Positions 8,001 through 16,802 are shown, numbered from the stretch's first letter. The stretch is DNA of 39,492 nt from Streptomyces sp. CC53 (GCF_001865245.1 NZ_MKXB01000235.1:1-39492), one strand, 5' to 3'. Notes: generated from the sequence alone by a model not told the origin. A program made the numbers and translations.

Positions 8001-10052
8001 GACGACGACAGCCTCCACGCCGCCACCGACGGCCTGACCGGCACGACCTACCACACCTGGTCCAACACCACGCGGTGGAACGCCCTGCGGCAGATCCGCG
8101 CCGTCAACCACGTCCTGTCCGGCCGTCCGGCCGCAGGCAGGCCGCTGCCCGACCCGGAGCAGCTCACCGCCCTGGACGGCGGCTGGCGCAGCGACGACCG
8201 CACCGTGCCCCGCATCGGCATCGGCTGGCTGCCGGTCCTGCCTGCCCTGCGGGCGCTCGCCTACCGCGCAGCCCTGCCCGGGATCCGTGCCGGCGCCCGC
8301 GAGGCCCTGCTGTTGCTGCTCGACGCGGTCGGCGAGGGTCCGCTCGCCGATCCCCGGGGCGCCGTCCGCGAAGCGGTGCTCAGCGAGGAGCACCGCGAGC
8401 AGCAGCGCGCCGGCCAGGTGCTCCGCCTCGGGGACCGCACCGTCGTCGTCCTCGGCCGACTGGCCGCGGACCGCGGGCCCGGCGGCCGGGTCCGCTGGCT
8501 GGCGCTGGACCACGACCCGCACGGGACGTTCGGGGCGGTCGCCCACTTCACGCTGGAGCAGGAGACCGACCGCACCCCCGACCTCCCCGCCGACCGGCTC
8601 ACAGCCGTCATCCGGCTGGTCCGCGCCAAGGGCCCCGCCCCGTGGCGGGCCGACGCGCCCGCGGCCCTCGCGGCGGCGACGCGGTACGGCGCCGGCCCGT
8701 ACCAGGCCGCCCTGCTCCTCGCCGCCGGCGGGGAGTGCCTGTCCGGCGACGCCCCGCCCGCCCACGGCCTGAAGCCCCGCCAGAAGGAACTGGCGGCACG
8801 GCTCCTGGACACCCTCGCCCCCGGCGACAGGGCCGCCCTCGTCGGCGCCCTGCTGCCCGAGGACCCGGCGGACCTGTGGACGAACGGACCCGACACGGAC
8901 GCGGCGGGCCGCGTGTGGGACGAGCGGCTCGGCTCCCGCCTCCGCCTCCCGGAGGACCTCGCCGCCCGCCTCACCGACGTGGCCCCGGATGCCGTCGAGG
9001 CCGTGCTGAACCCGCGGCTGACACCCTGGCTGAGCCGCACCACCGCGCAGCGCGTCGACCGGGACGGCCACTTCGCCGCCGACGACCCGGAAGCCGTTCC
9101 CAGGACGAGCGCCCTCGACTCCGCCGTCCACGCGCTCACCGCACTCGCCTACGAAGTGCCGTACGCCCACCCGCTGCGCGCCGCGCTGCCGGCCGGCCTC
9201 GCCGCCCTGCGCCACCGCCTCACCGACCCGGGACTCGTCCTCGACCTCGGCCTCACCTGGGCGGACAAGGGCGGACCCGCAGCCGAGCAGGTCCGCAGCG
9301 CCTACGGGCTGCCCGCGGCCGGCGCACGCACCGCTCCGCCCACCGCGGGCACGGACGCCGACCAGGGCCTCACCCGTGCCGGCGAGGCGCTCGTGCTGCG
9401 CGTCACCTACGGCGGCACCGAGGGCGTGATGCTGCGCCCCGCCGGCCTGACCGGCGCCGACGACCCTGCCCTCGGACTGCTCGAAGGACTGCTGGGCCCC
9501 ACGCGGAGCAGCGTCGTCCACGCCGTGCGCGACCTCCTCAGCGGCGCACTCGTCCCGGTGGCCGAGGCCGGCACCGACCCCGAGGGCCCCGCCGGCCACC
9601 CCCATGATCCGGAAGTCGGCGTGCCCGACCTGGTCACCGAGGTCGCCGCCGTCCACGGCCTCAGCCGCGACGCCGCCGCGCTGTACCTGCAGATCCTGGC
9701 GCTGCCCGACCCGACCGACCGCAACTGCGCCCACTGGACCGGCTGGAAGCCGGCCCGCATCAAGAAGGCCCGCACCGAGCTCGCCGCGAGCCCCCTGGTC
9801 GTCGAGGCCAAGCGGGCCCGCGCGGGACGCGGCCTGTTCCTGCCCTGCGGCTGGCTCGACGCCCCGGCCCTCCGCCTGCCCCTGGAGACCTGGAAGGAAG
9901 GGCTCTACCCGGTCCGCCACGGCCGCCGCGTCGCGCTCGGCCCGACCGTGCCCGACCTGTTCGCCCGCGCCTGGGAGCGCGTCCGCGCAGGCGACGCACC
10001 CGCCTACGAAGAACTCACCACCCGTGCCACCCGGAAGGGCCGCCGCCGATGA
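5001..10052 (+). CDS. 1683-residue protein of unknown function in the MoxR-vWA operon
   Basis: I do not recognise a named domain in this very large protein. Residues ~1-590 look mainly alpha-helical (e.g. FGRRLGRAVPHFLPTFYEQAARV). Residues ~590-870 are rich in short strands, Gly and Trp (RDKVLVVGPDRILLEHELRI, LLVVWWEDGKQLGYWTARPG, YWRQSRKDGRATWVEYD) and suggest a propeller-like or beta-sandwich region. The rest is helical again and ends with a basic tail (TRKGRRR). No signal peptide, transmembrane segment, Walker motif or zinc cluster was found, so a cytoplasmic scaffold or substrate-recognition role is only a guess. The position fits the large MolR/YehI-like partner of yeh-type loci. Start ATG at 5001 has GAGGAGAG upstream. 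Both ends overlap neighbouring genes by 4 bp (ATGA). Confidence 0.75.
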   Translation: MSAQHRTPTAPAEAAALLDAGAVLPAGTTDREDADALTVRTYTHPALGDRPVVRLVPGTLGEAEDLALDFLGLAREAEAPEVGQVRRETLGFPAWALVNDPANGHHALALVKDVERLSRQAKSRAGAAKQGFEEFGRRLGRAVPHFLPTFYEQAARVFLQHENTTYAATFFGKARDAERVHGLTVDEERLRAVFLEFAFAGALTVKALKEYVKDLAGRLDPADAWAQFRKLAVERCAAGMPPYASLPQDARALVKAAGLHRPTEEAAFVADLLASPAVVRAPRSFWTAYRPVLVAVAADRPEVRHRLLEIMPSELNGSTEDHAWWLDLLADTGAAALLTGEAAGRQGEAGEPAGRAAVDAADWLGRWAAHRKRGGGLAHRCAATLALVQRMAPRLRADGKPVDLFSGRWRSSAEPDLLDLCTAQRIPVTAPEPDTHLPLGAWLRDTRPGRRDLAATGADSRLRALLHRAVGDLGGDPTLPQVLDALAGHPVLGGVLSDWLDEATAALTAARGLPAARAALGRLRPFRTAAPKVNPAAVARIAAHRAAPLLGRTLRAGILDELGWPALDEAVERLRTETKGKDKDGDATTTVTEAWPALIVARRDKVLVVGPDRILLEHELRIPGPPDRWRRPHFRYTDGELLVVWWEDGKQLGYWTARPGEVFTVGGEQLPRWWHAGAGEPSIPLPGGGRATGGRTLHAGDTVLPPGRPVLGDGTAYWRQSRKDGRATWVEYDPATGTDGRASLPAFLRSAVRDDARLVQEHCEVLPLQPGLENSPFGTDGTVLGRWIRKKGDGTGATLTAGTPDGRTVTLGAPHGRVHATPLGALRMPGGAAPSAVLKHRSVCLYEADDTSTAGELGQVTPGDRGSDFVAGTRLVPPVAFWHALRPRDETGSLALRALTDPQAEALLASTAQALDERAEEARATKEYQGPSADDVARRTVSRALPALTDERLLTGVTALVRAAVRHAAATAEFTAPPKGPAPAHRPAQDMFADYSPPHGDDDSLHAATDGLTGTTYHTWSNTTRWNALRQIRAVNHVLSGRPAAGRPLPDPEQLTALDGGWRSDDRTVPRIGIGWLPVLPALRALAYRAALPGIRAGAREALLLLLDAVGEGPLADPRGAVREAVLSEEHREQQRAGQVLRLGDRTVVVLGRLAADRGPGGRVRWLALDHDPHGTFGAVAHFTLEQETDRTPDLPADRLTAVIRLVRAKGPAPWRADAPAALAAATRYGAGPYQAALLLAAGGECLSGDAPPAHGLKPRQKELAARLLDTLAPGDRAALVGALLPEDPADLWTNGPDTDAAGRVWDERLGSRLRLPEDLAARLTDVAPDAVEAVLNPRLTPWLSRTTAQRVDRDGHFAADDPEAVPRTSALDSAVHALTALAYEVPYAHPLRAALPAGLAALRHRLTDPGLVLDLGLTWADKGGPAAEQVRSAYGLPAAGARTAPPTAGTDADQGLTRAGEALVLRVTYGGTEGVMLRPAGLTGADDPALGLLEGLLGPTRSSVVHAVRDLLSGALVPVAEAGTDPEGPAGHPHDPEVGVPDLVTEVAAVHGLSRDAAALYLQILALPDPTDRNCAHWTGWKPARIKKARTELAASPLVVEAKRARAGRGLFLPCGWLDAPALRLPLETWKEGLYPVRHGRRVALGPTVPDLFARAWERVRAGDAPAYEELTTRATRKGRRR

Positions 10053-11257
10053 CCACCACGACCTCCACGACCGACACGGCAACCACCGGAGGCGCGCCCT
10101 CCGTGCCCGGGGCCGACCGCCAGGTCGTGCCGCCCGAGGAGCGGTACGCCACCGAACTGGCCTTCCTGGCGGCCTACGACGACGGTCCCCGCCCGCCCGC
10201 CTGGCGGCTCACCCCCCGCGCCGCGGTCACCTTCGTGATGGGCAGCGACGGCCGGGCACTGCGGCTCCCCGACGGCGCCGCGGCACCCGAAGGGGTGCCG
10301 CGCCGCCTCGTCGTCGAAGGCAAGTTCGTGGGCGACCGCGCCCTCGTCGAGCGGTGCGTCGTCACCCTCGCGGGGGAGCGGGGGCTGCTGCTCGTCGGCG
10401 AACCGGGAACCGCCAAGTCGCTGCTGTCCGAACTGCTGGCGGCTGCCGTCTGCGGCACGAGCGGACTGGTCGTCCAGGGCACCGCGGGCACCACGGAGGA
10501 CCAGCTGAAGTACGGCTGGAACTACGCCCTGCTCCTCGCCCAGGGACCCAGCAGGCAGGCCCTCGTCCCCTCGCCCGTCCTGACCGCCATGGGCCGGGGA
10601 GCGATCGCCCGCGTCGAGGAGGTCACCCGCTGCCTGCCCGAGGTGCAGGACTCACTGGTGTCCCTGCTGTCCGAACGCCGCATCGCGATCCCGGAACTCG
10701 CCGGCGGCGACGACTCCCTGGCGCACGCCGCACCCGGCTTCAACCTCATCGCCACCGCGAACCTCCGCGACAAGGGCGTCTCGGAGATGTCCGCGGCCCT
10801 CAAGCGCCGCTTCAACTTCGAGACGGTCGGGCCGATCGGCGACCTCGACGCCGAGACCGCGCTCGTCCGCCGCCAGTCCCGCGCCGCGGTCGAACGGGCC
10901 GGCGCCGCCTTCCACGTCGACGACGCGGTCCTGGAAGCCCTCGTCACCGCCTTCCGCGACCTCCGGGAGGGCCGTTCCACGGAGGGGTGGGAGGTCGAGC
11001 GGCCCTCCACGGTCATGAGCACCGCGGAAGCCGTCTCCGTCGCCGGAGCGCTCGGCCTGGCCGCGGCCTACTTCCCCGGCGACCGCGACGTGCTCGGCCT
11101 CCTCCCCGGCCACCTCCTCGGCGTCGTCCGCAAGGACGACCCCGCCGACGCCGCCCGCCTCCTCGGCTACTGGGACGGCCCCGTGCGGCGCCGCGCCGAG
11201 CAGGGCTCCCCGACCTGGCGCACCCTGTGGGACCTGCGCGCCGTCCTGGAGGCCTGA
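10049..11257 (+). CDS. MoxR-family AAA+ ATPase, YehL-like
   Basis: The 402-residue AAA+ ATPase has Walker A GEPGTAKS at residues 117-124 and a Walker B region AIARVEEV at ~185-192 with E190-E191 where most AAA+ proteins have D-E. Sensor 1 is ATAN (N238) and arginine-finger-type residues lie in LKRRFNFE (R253/R254). MoxR ATPases are thought to act as chaperone-like remodelers with a vWA-domain partner, and here that partner is the next gene. The DVQD/SLLSERR pattern after Walker B and the flanking genes point to the YehL subgroup. The start is ATG at 10049, overlapping the upstream stop by 4 bp, with GGAAGGG before it. The stop is 5 bp before the next start. The Walker B Glu may be a subgroup trait rather than a defect. 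Confidence 0.88.
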   Translation: MTTTTSTTDTATTGGAPSVPGADRQVVPPEERYATELAFLAAYDDGPRPPAWRLTPRAAVTFVMGSDGRALRLPDGAAAPEGVPRRLVVEGKFVGDRALVERCVVTLAGERGLLLVGEPGTAKSLLSELLAAAVCGTSGLVVQGTAGTTEDQLKYGWNYALLLAQGPSRQALVPSPVLTAMGRGAIARVEEVTRCLPEVQDSLVSLLSERRIAIPELAGGDDSLAHAAPGFNLIATANLRDKGVSEMSAALKRRFNFETVGPIGDLDAETALVRRQSRAAVERAGAAFHVDDAVLEALVTAFRDLREGRSTEGWEVERPSTVMSTAEAVSVAGALGLAAAYFPGDRDVLGLLPGHLLGVVRKDDPADAARLLGYWDGPVRRRAEQGSPTWRTLWDLRAVLEA

Positions 11258-11262
11258 CGTCC

Positions 11263-14200
11263 GTGCACCACCTGACCCCGGACGAGGCGGCCGACGCCCT
11301 CACGGACCCGGCCGGACCGCACCTCATCGGCGTGCGCCACCACGCGCCCTCCCTGGCCGCCGTGATGCCCGCACTGCTCGACGAGGCGCGGCCCGACGTC
11401 CTGCTCGTCGAACTCCCGGCGGACCTCCAGGACTGGCTGCCGTGGCTCGCCCACGAGGACACCCGTGCCCCCGTCGCCCTGGCCGCCGCGCCGGGCGACG
11501 GGCACGACGGCTGCGCGTTCTACCCGTTCGCCGACTTCTCACCCGAACTCGTCGCCGTCCGCTGGGCCGCCCGCCACGGACTGCCCGTCACCGCGTGCGA
11601 CCTGCCGCTGTCCGACCCGGCGTGGCGCTCCCGCGACCCGGCACCCTCGACCACCACCGGACCGGACCCCGGCACCGGACCCCGACTGCACGCCGCCCTG
11701 CGCAGCCGCGCCACCGGCCGGCCCGGCGACGACCTGTGGGACCGGCTGGTGGAGGCCGCCGCCCCCGGCTCACCCCCCGAGGCGCTGCGCCGCGCCGCCC
11801 TCCTCACCGGCTGGGCGCTGCGCCGGGACGCCGCCGCCTCGGGCGGCGTACCCGCGCTCGACCTCGTACGGGAGCGGTGGATGCGCTCCGCGGTGGCACG
11901 CGCCACCGCGCAAGGCGCCCGCGCAGCCGTCGTCGTCGGCGCCTTCCACGCGCCCGCCCTGCTGCCCGGGCGTCGGGGCGACGCCCCCGACGGGCCCGCC
12001 GCAGCCGCCCCCGAGGAGCCGCCGGCCGGGACCGCGGGGGCACACCGGGAATGGACCACCTCCCTCATCCCCTACACCTACGCCCTCCTCGACGAGCGCT
12101 CCGGCTACCCGGCCGGCATCCGGGACCCCGAATGGCAGCACCTCGTCCTGGAGGCCGCGGGCGACCCGGCCGCAACGGAGGACGCACTGACCCGGGCGGC
12201 CGTACGGATCTGCGCGGAACTGCGCGGCCTCGGCCACCCCGCGGGCCCCGCCGACGCACGCGAGATCGCCCGGCTCGCCGGAGACCTCGCCCGACTGCGG
12301 GCCCTCCCCGCCCCGGGCCGCGGAGAACTCGTCGAGGCGGTGCAGACCGTCCTCGCCCAGGGCGACACCCACGGCCGGGGCCGGGTCGTCGCCCAGGCGA
12401 TGGAACGCGTCCTCGTCGGCGCCCGCAGCGGACGCCCCGCCCCCGGCGCGCCCCGCTGCGGCCTCGCACCCGCCGTCGAGTCCGAGCTCGCCGCCCTGGG
12501 CCTCCCCGGACCCGACGCGGCGGGCGCCGACGCCCGCGACGTGCGCCTCGACCCGCTGCGCTCCGACCGAGACCGCCGCCGCGAACTGCTGCTGCGCCGA
12601 CTGGCCGTCTGCGGCGTGCCCTACGCGCAGGAGAGGGACGTGTCCGGGACCGGCGGCGCGGACGCCCTCACCTCCCGGTGGGAGCTGCGCTGGACCCCCG
12701 CGACCGCCGCCGTGCTCACCGCGGCCGGAACGCGCGGAGTCACGGCAGCCCAGGCCGCCGAAGGAACCCTCCGCGAGCACCGGCGCGGTGAGGAGGCGCA
12801 GGGCGGATCGACGGCCGCCCAGTGCCTGCACGGTCTGGAGCAGGCCGCGCTCTGCGGACTGCCCGACCTCACCGGCGAACGGCTCACCGAAGCCGCGGAC
12901 ACGCTGCCCGCAACCGGGACCCTGCCCGAACTGCTCACCGGTCTCGCCCTGGTGGACCGGCTGCGCGCCGGTCACTTCCCCGGGCTCCAGGCCGACGAGG
13001 ACCGTACCGCCCGGGCCGCCGACGCGGCGGACCGGCTCACCGCAGCCGCGGTGCGGCAGGTCGACGGGCTCACCGGCTCCGAGGACCCCGCCGACGCCCG
13101 GGCCCTGCTCGCCCTCGCCCACCGCGCCGACCGCGACGGCGGGATCCGGCTCACCAACGCCCTCGCCCGACTCGCCGCCGACGGCTCGCCCCTCATGCGC
13201 GGCGCCGCAGGTGCCGTCAGGGTGCTGCTCGGCCAGGAATCGGCCGACGCGTTCGGCGGCCGCGTGGCCTCCTGGGTGGACGCCGCCCGCGACCCGGAGT
13301 CCCGCGCCGCCCTGACGGCGCGTCTCACCGGACTGCTGACCGTCGCGGGCCCCCTCCTCGAAGCGGCCACCCCGGCCCTGGAGCCCCTCCTCGACCGGCT
13401 GTCCGCGCTGCCCGACGGGGACTTCCTCGACCGGCTCCCCGCCCTGCGCGGCGGCTTCGACACCCTGAGCCCGGCCGCCCGCGGCCGCCTCCTCGCCGCG
13501 GTGGAGGAGCGCCTCGGCACCGGCGGCCTCGCCGACACCGGCGGCGCCGACCCGGCGGCCCTCGCCCTCTGGACCCGCGCCGACCTCGCGGCCCGCGCCC
13601 GCCTCGACCACCTCGGCCTGCTCCCGCCCACCAGCCGCACCACCCCGGCACCCTCCACCGGCACGGCCGCCCCGGGACCCGCGGCACAGACCGACGGCAC
13701 CACCCCCGGGCCGGCCGGCACCACACCCCCGCCCGCCGGCCCGGCGGACCGGCACCGCCTGGCCCCCGCCGACCGGTGGAGGCTCCTGCTGGGGCGTCGC
13801 GGCGACCGGCTGCCGGCGCCCGCCGCCGCACTGGCCACCGCGCTCGACGAGCTGTACGGCACCGGACGCGGCGAAGGCAGCCGCGGAGAGCTCCCCGGCC
13901 CCGGCCCCGGAGCCGGCGGCGGCCGCGAGGTGCCGTACCCCACGGTGCGGGAGTGGTCGAGGGAGCTGGCGGCGCTGTTCGGACCCGGCATCCGCGAGGA
14001 GGTGCTGGCGGCCGCCGCCGCGGCGGGCCGCGCCGACGTGCTCGCCGAACTGGACCCCGGCAGCGTACGGCCCTCCGTGGACCTGCTCCGCACCGTGCTG
14101 CGGCACGCGGGGGGCCTCCCCGAGGCCCGGCTCGCCGCGCTGCGCCCCCTCGTCCGGCGCCTCGTGGACGAGCTGACGCGCGAGCTCGCCACGCGGCTGC

Positions 14201-14868
14201 GCCCCGCCCTGCACGGCGCGCCCCTGCCGCGGCCCTCCCGGCGGCCGGGCGGCGGCCTGGACCTGGCGCGCACCCTGCGGGCCAACCTCACCACCGCGCG
14301 CCGCGGTCCCGACGGGCGCGTGCTGGTCGTACCGGAGCGTCCGGTCTTCCGCACCCGCGCCCGACGCTCGGCGGACTGGCGCCTGATCCTCGTCACCGAC
14401 GTGTCCGGATCCATGGAGGCGTCCACCGTGTGGGCCGCCCTCACCGCCTCCGTCCTGGCCGGGGTGCCGACCCTGTCGACGCACTTCCTGGCGTTCTCCA
14501 CCGAGGTCGTCGACCTCACCGACCACGTCGAGGACCCCCTGTCCCTGCTGCTGGAGGTCAGCGTGGGCGGCGGCACGCACATCGCCGCCGGGCTCCGGCA
14601 CGCCCGCGAGCTCGTGACCGTGCCGAGCCGCACCCTTGTGGTCGTGGTCAGCGACTTCGAGGAGGGCTATCCCCTGGGCGGGCTCCTCGCCGAGGTGCGC
14701 GCCCTCGTCGGCGCCGGCTGCCACGTGCTGGGCTGCGCCAGCCTCGACGACGCGGGCCGCCCCCGCTACTCGACCGGTGTCGCGTCGCGGCTGGTCGCCG
14801 CGGGCATGCCGGTCGCCGCCCTCAGTCCGCTCGAACTCGCCCGCTGGATAGGGGAGAAGACCACATGA
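11263..14868 (+). CDS. DUF5682 and von Willebrand factor A (vWA) domain fusion protein
   Basis: This 1201-residue protein joins two parts. Residues 1 to ~785 are DUF5682-like (LIGVRHHAPSLAAVMPALL, then RPDVLLVELPADL; later EWTTSLIPYTYALLDERSG). A Pro/Thr/Gly-rich linker spans ~788-827. The C-terminus is a vWA domain with an intact metal-ion-dependent adhesion site: DVSGSM (D1046), GGGTH and VSDFEEG. The vWA domain is the expected partner of the MoxR ATPase upstream. In E. coli the two halves correspond to separate genes, yehM and yehP, so this appears to be a fusion. The start is GTG at 11263, 5 bp after the MoxR stop, with GGAGG at 11248-11252. The frame is open further upstream only as a shadow of the ATPase gene. 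The stop overlaps the next ATG by 4 bp. Confidence 0.85.
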   Translation: MHHLTPDEAADALTDPAGPHLIGVRHHAPSLAAVMPALLDEARPDVLLVELPADLQDWLPWLAHEDTRAPVALAAAPGDGHDGCAFYPFADFSPELVAVRWAARHGLPVTACDLPLSDPAWRSRDPAPSTTTGPDPGTGPRLHAALRSRATGRPGDDLWDRLVEAAAPGSPPEALRRAALLTGWALRRDAAASGGVPALDLVRERWMRSAVARATAQGARAAVVVGAFHAPALLPGRRGDAPDGPAAAAPEEPPAGTAGAHREWTTSLIPYTYALLDERSGYPAGIRDPEWQHLVLEAAGDPAATEDALTRAAVRICAELRGLGHPAGPADAREIARLAGDLARLRALPAPGRGELVEAVQTVLAQGDTHGRGRVVAQAMERVLVGARSGRPAPGAPRCGLAPAVESELAALGLPGPDAAGADARDVRLDPLRSDRDRRRELLLRRLAVCGVPYAQERDVSGTGGADALTSRWELRWTPATAAVLTAAGTRGVTAAQAAEGTLREHRRGEEAQGGSTAAQCLHGLEQAALCGLPDLTGERLTEAADTLPATGTLPELLTGLALVDRLRAGHFPGLQADEDRTARAADAADRLTAAAVRQVDGLTGSEDPADARALLALAHRADRDGGIRLTNALARLAADGSPLMRGAAGAVRVLLGQESADAFGGRVASWVDAARDPESRAALTARLTGLLTVAGPLLEAATPALEPLLDRLSALPDGDFLDRLPALRGGFDTLSPAARGRLLAAVEERLGTGGLADTGGADPAALALWTRADLAARARLDHLGLLPPTSRTTPAPSTGTAAPGPAAQTDGTTPGPAGTTPPPAGPADRHRLAPADRWRLLLGRRGDRLPAPAAALATALDELYGTGRGEGSRGELPGPGPGAGGGREVPYPTVREWSRELAALFGPGIREEVLAAAAAAGRADVLAELDPGSVRPSVDLLRTVLRHAGGLPEARLAALRPLVRRLVDELTRELATRLRPALHGAPLPRPSRRPGGGLDLARTLRANLTTARRGPDGRVLVVPERPVFRTRARRSADWRLILVTDVSGSMEASTVWAALTASVLAGVPTLSTHFLAFSTEVVDLTDHVEDPLSLLLEVSVGGGTHIAAGLRHARELVTVPSRTLVVVVSDFEEGYPLGGLLAEVRALVGAGCHVLGCASLDDAGRPRYSTGVASRLVAAGMPVAALSPLELARWIGEKTT

Positions 14869-16721
14869 CCACGCAGCTTCCTCCCGTCGCCCCCGGCGTG
14901 ACGGCCGGACTCGTCGCGGCCCTCTCGCCCCGGCTGCGCAAACGGCTGGACACGGGAGTGGCCAAGCTCGCGGGCCGCCCAGCGGTCCGCGACGGTGACA
15001 CCGTGCGGATCGCCCTCGACGACACCACCGAACTGCTCCTCCACGTCCGGGACGGTGCGGTGACCAGCGCGGACGCGATCCGTTGCGGCTGCCTGCTGGC
15101 CCCGGACTGCCTGCACCGGGCCACGGTGGCGTCGGCCGCTCCCATCGCCCTGGAGGAGCCCGGGGGCCCCGACGGACCTGCACCCGCAGAACAGACCGGG
15201 CCGGCCCCCGGCGAAGCGCCCGGACCGGCCCCGGCGGACACGCCCGCGCCCCCGGCCACCGACACCCCCACCGCCCCGGGTGCCTCCTCCACACCACCGC
15301 ACCCCACCGCCGACGCGGCCGCACCGGACCAGTGCGCCGCGTCCGCGGAGCTGTTCCGGGCGGCGGCCGCCGTACTGGAAGCAGGCACCGACGGAACCGG
15401 CGCCGTGCTCCAGGCGGAACTGCTGCGCGCCGCGCACGGAGCGCGCCTCGCGGGGCTGCCCCGGGCCGCGGCGGCAGCGGTGTCCACCGTCAGCCGGGTG
15501 CGGGCCGCCCGGGCCGCCGAACCGGCCCACCGCCTCGCGGATCTCGTCACCGACCTGCGTGACCTGCTGCTCACCGCCTGGCGCCTGCCGCACGTCACAG
15601 GGCCCGAACTCGCCGCGCTGCGCGGCACGGCACGGCAGACGTACACCGCCGACGGCTCCCTGCGCCTGTACGGGCTCTTCTCCGAGCCGGTCCTCACGGC
15701 CGGCGGAAACGCCGGCGCCGTGACGTGGACCGCCGATGGCGGGGGGCGCCGGTACACGGTGTCCGACATCGCCCCGGGCGGCCCCGCCCGTGCCACCGGC
15801 GCGGCCGACCGCGCCGTACGGATGGGGGACACGGCCCTCACCCACCGGGAGCTGTCCCGGGCGGGGCTCGCCGTGTCCGGCGCGACGGTGTCCCCGACCG
15901 GTCGCCTCGGCGCGGGGGCGGGGGTACGGGCGGTGCGGGCCGCGGGCGCGGGCTGGCACGAGGAACCCCTGGACCGGTTGTGGGGCGTCCCTCCGGCAGA
16001 GCAGGCCGAGCGGGCGCTGGCGGGCGGCGACGACCTGCTGTTCCTCGACGTCACGCTGCTCGGGGCGGTCCGCGAGGCGGTGGGGGACTGCCTGCTGGCG
16101 GACTGCGGCGGGTTGACGGTCCGCCTGACGGCCGCCCACGACCATCCGGGCCTGCCGTACCGGGACAACCTGCGGCTGCTCGCGGCGGCGCCGGGGCTCC
16201 GGCTGCGCACCGTCGCCCGTCTCGACCCCGCACCGCACGCCCGCGCCCGGCTCCTGGCGGTCAGCCATCCGACCGACCCCGCGGCCCGGGTCGACCTGGG
16301 TCTCGACCGCCTCCGCCGCGCCGACCTGCCGGCCACCGTAACCGCCCCGGCGGGACCGGCCGCGTCCTGCACGCCGGACCCCGCACAGGCCCCGCTCCAC
16401 GTCCTGCGGCGCCGCCTCCACCAGGTGGTGGCCGGTGGGCGCCGGGTCCTCACCTCGGCAAAGGACGCGGCAGCCGACGCACGCCGGCTGCGGGGGTGCG
16501 GACTGGCCACGGCCGCCGACCTGGTCGACGGACTCCACGCGGCCGCCGCGGACCGTTCCCGCGACGTGTTCGGCCGCCTCCTGCCCGCGGACGGCGAGAG
16601 GTTCGCGCGTACCTGGCTCGGCGCCGCCGTCCACGCGGACGCGGTCGACCGGTCCCTGTGCGCCGCGGCCTGGGGTGCCGGGATACCGCTGACCGTGAGG
16701 CCGCCGGCCGACCCGCGGTAA
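14865..16721 (+). CDS. SWIM zinc-finger-like protein, YehQ-like, last gene of the operon
   Basis: The 618-residue protein has a SWIM-type ligand set C74-x-C76-x5-C82-x-H84, preceded by two strands (TVRIALDDTTELLLHVRDG) as in SWIM domains. The gap of five is short for the family. A Pro/Ala-rich linker (~98-145) follows, then a helical segment, a strand-rich middle (LRLYGLFSEPVLTAGG) and a C-terminal helical domain. SWIM domains bind zinc and usually nucleic acid or protein. The gene after the vWA protein in E. coli yeh loci (yehQ) is also a SWIM protein, which supports the assignment. The start is ATG at 14865 with GGGGAG upstream and an ATGA overlap. The TAA at 16719-16721 ends the operon. 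No catalytic motif was recognised. Confidence 0.75.
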   Translation: MTTQLPPVAPGVTAGLVAALSPRLRKRLDTGVAKLAGRPAVRDGDTVRIALDDTTELLLHVRDGAVTSADAIRCGCLLAPDCLHRATVASAAPIALEEPGGPDGPAPAEQTGPAPGEAPGPAPADTPAPPATDTPTAPGASSTPPHPTADAAAPDQCAASAELFRAAAAVLEAGTDGTGAVLQAELLRAAHGARLAGLPRAAAAAVSTVSRVRAARAAEPAHRLADLVTDLRDLLLTAWRLPHVTGPELAALRGTARQTYTADGSLRLYGLFSEPVLTAGGNAGAVTWTADGGGRRYTVSDIAPGGPARATGAADRAVRMGDTALTHRELSRAGLAVSGATVSPTGRLGAGAGVRAVRAAGAGWHEEPLDRLWGVPPAEQAERALAGGDDLLFLDVTLLGAVREAVGDCLLADCGGLTVRLTAAHDHPGLPYRDNLRLLAAAPGLRLRTVARLDPAPHARARLLAVSHPTDPAARVDLGLDRLRRADLPATVTAPAGPAASCTPDPAQAPLHVLRRRLHQVVAGGRRVLTSAKDAAADARRLRGCGLATAADLVDGLHAAAADRSRDVFGRLLPADGERFARTWLGAAVHADAVDRSLCAAAWGAGIPLTVRPPADPR

Positions 16722-16802
16722 CGGGCGGCTTCGCGGAGTCCACGGGGCGCACCGTCCGTCTGCGGGGAAACCCGACAGCGGCCGTGCCGCGCGCCCACCC
16801 CT

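Noticed and set aside
4836..10082. 1748-codon open frame antisense to the 1683-residue gene
   Set aside because: Long antisense frames are expected when codons end in G/C. It lacks a credible start site, is low-complexity (Gly/Ala/Val-rich), and conflicts with the plus-strand gene, which has proper overlaps and ribosome-binding sites.
11770..15324. 1184-codon antisense frame in the DUF5682-vWA gene
   Set aside because: Shadow of GC-rich coding DNA; the opposite strand has intact vWA motifs and operon structure.
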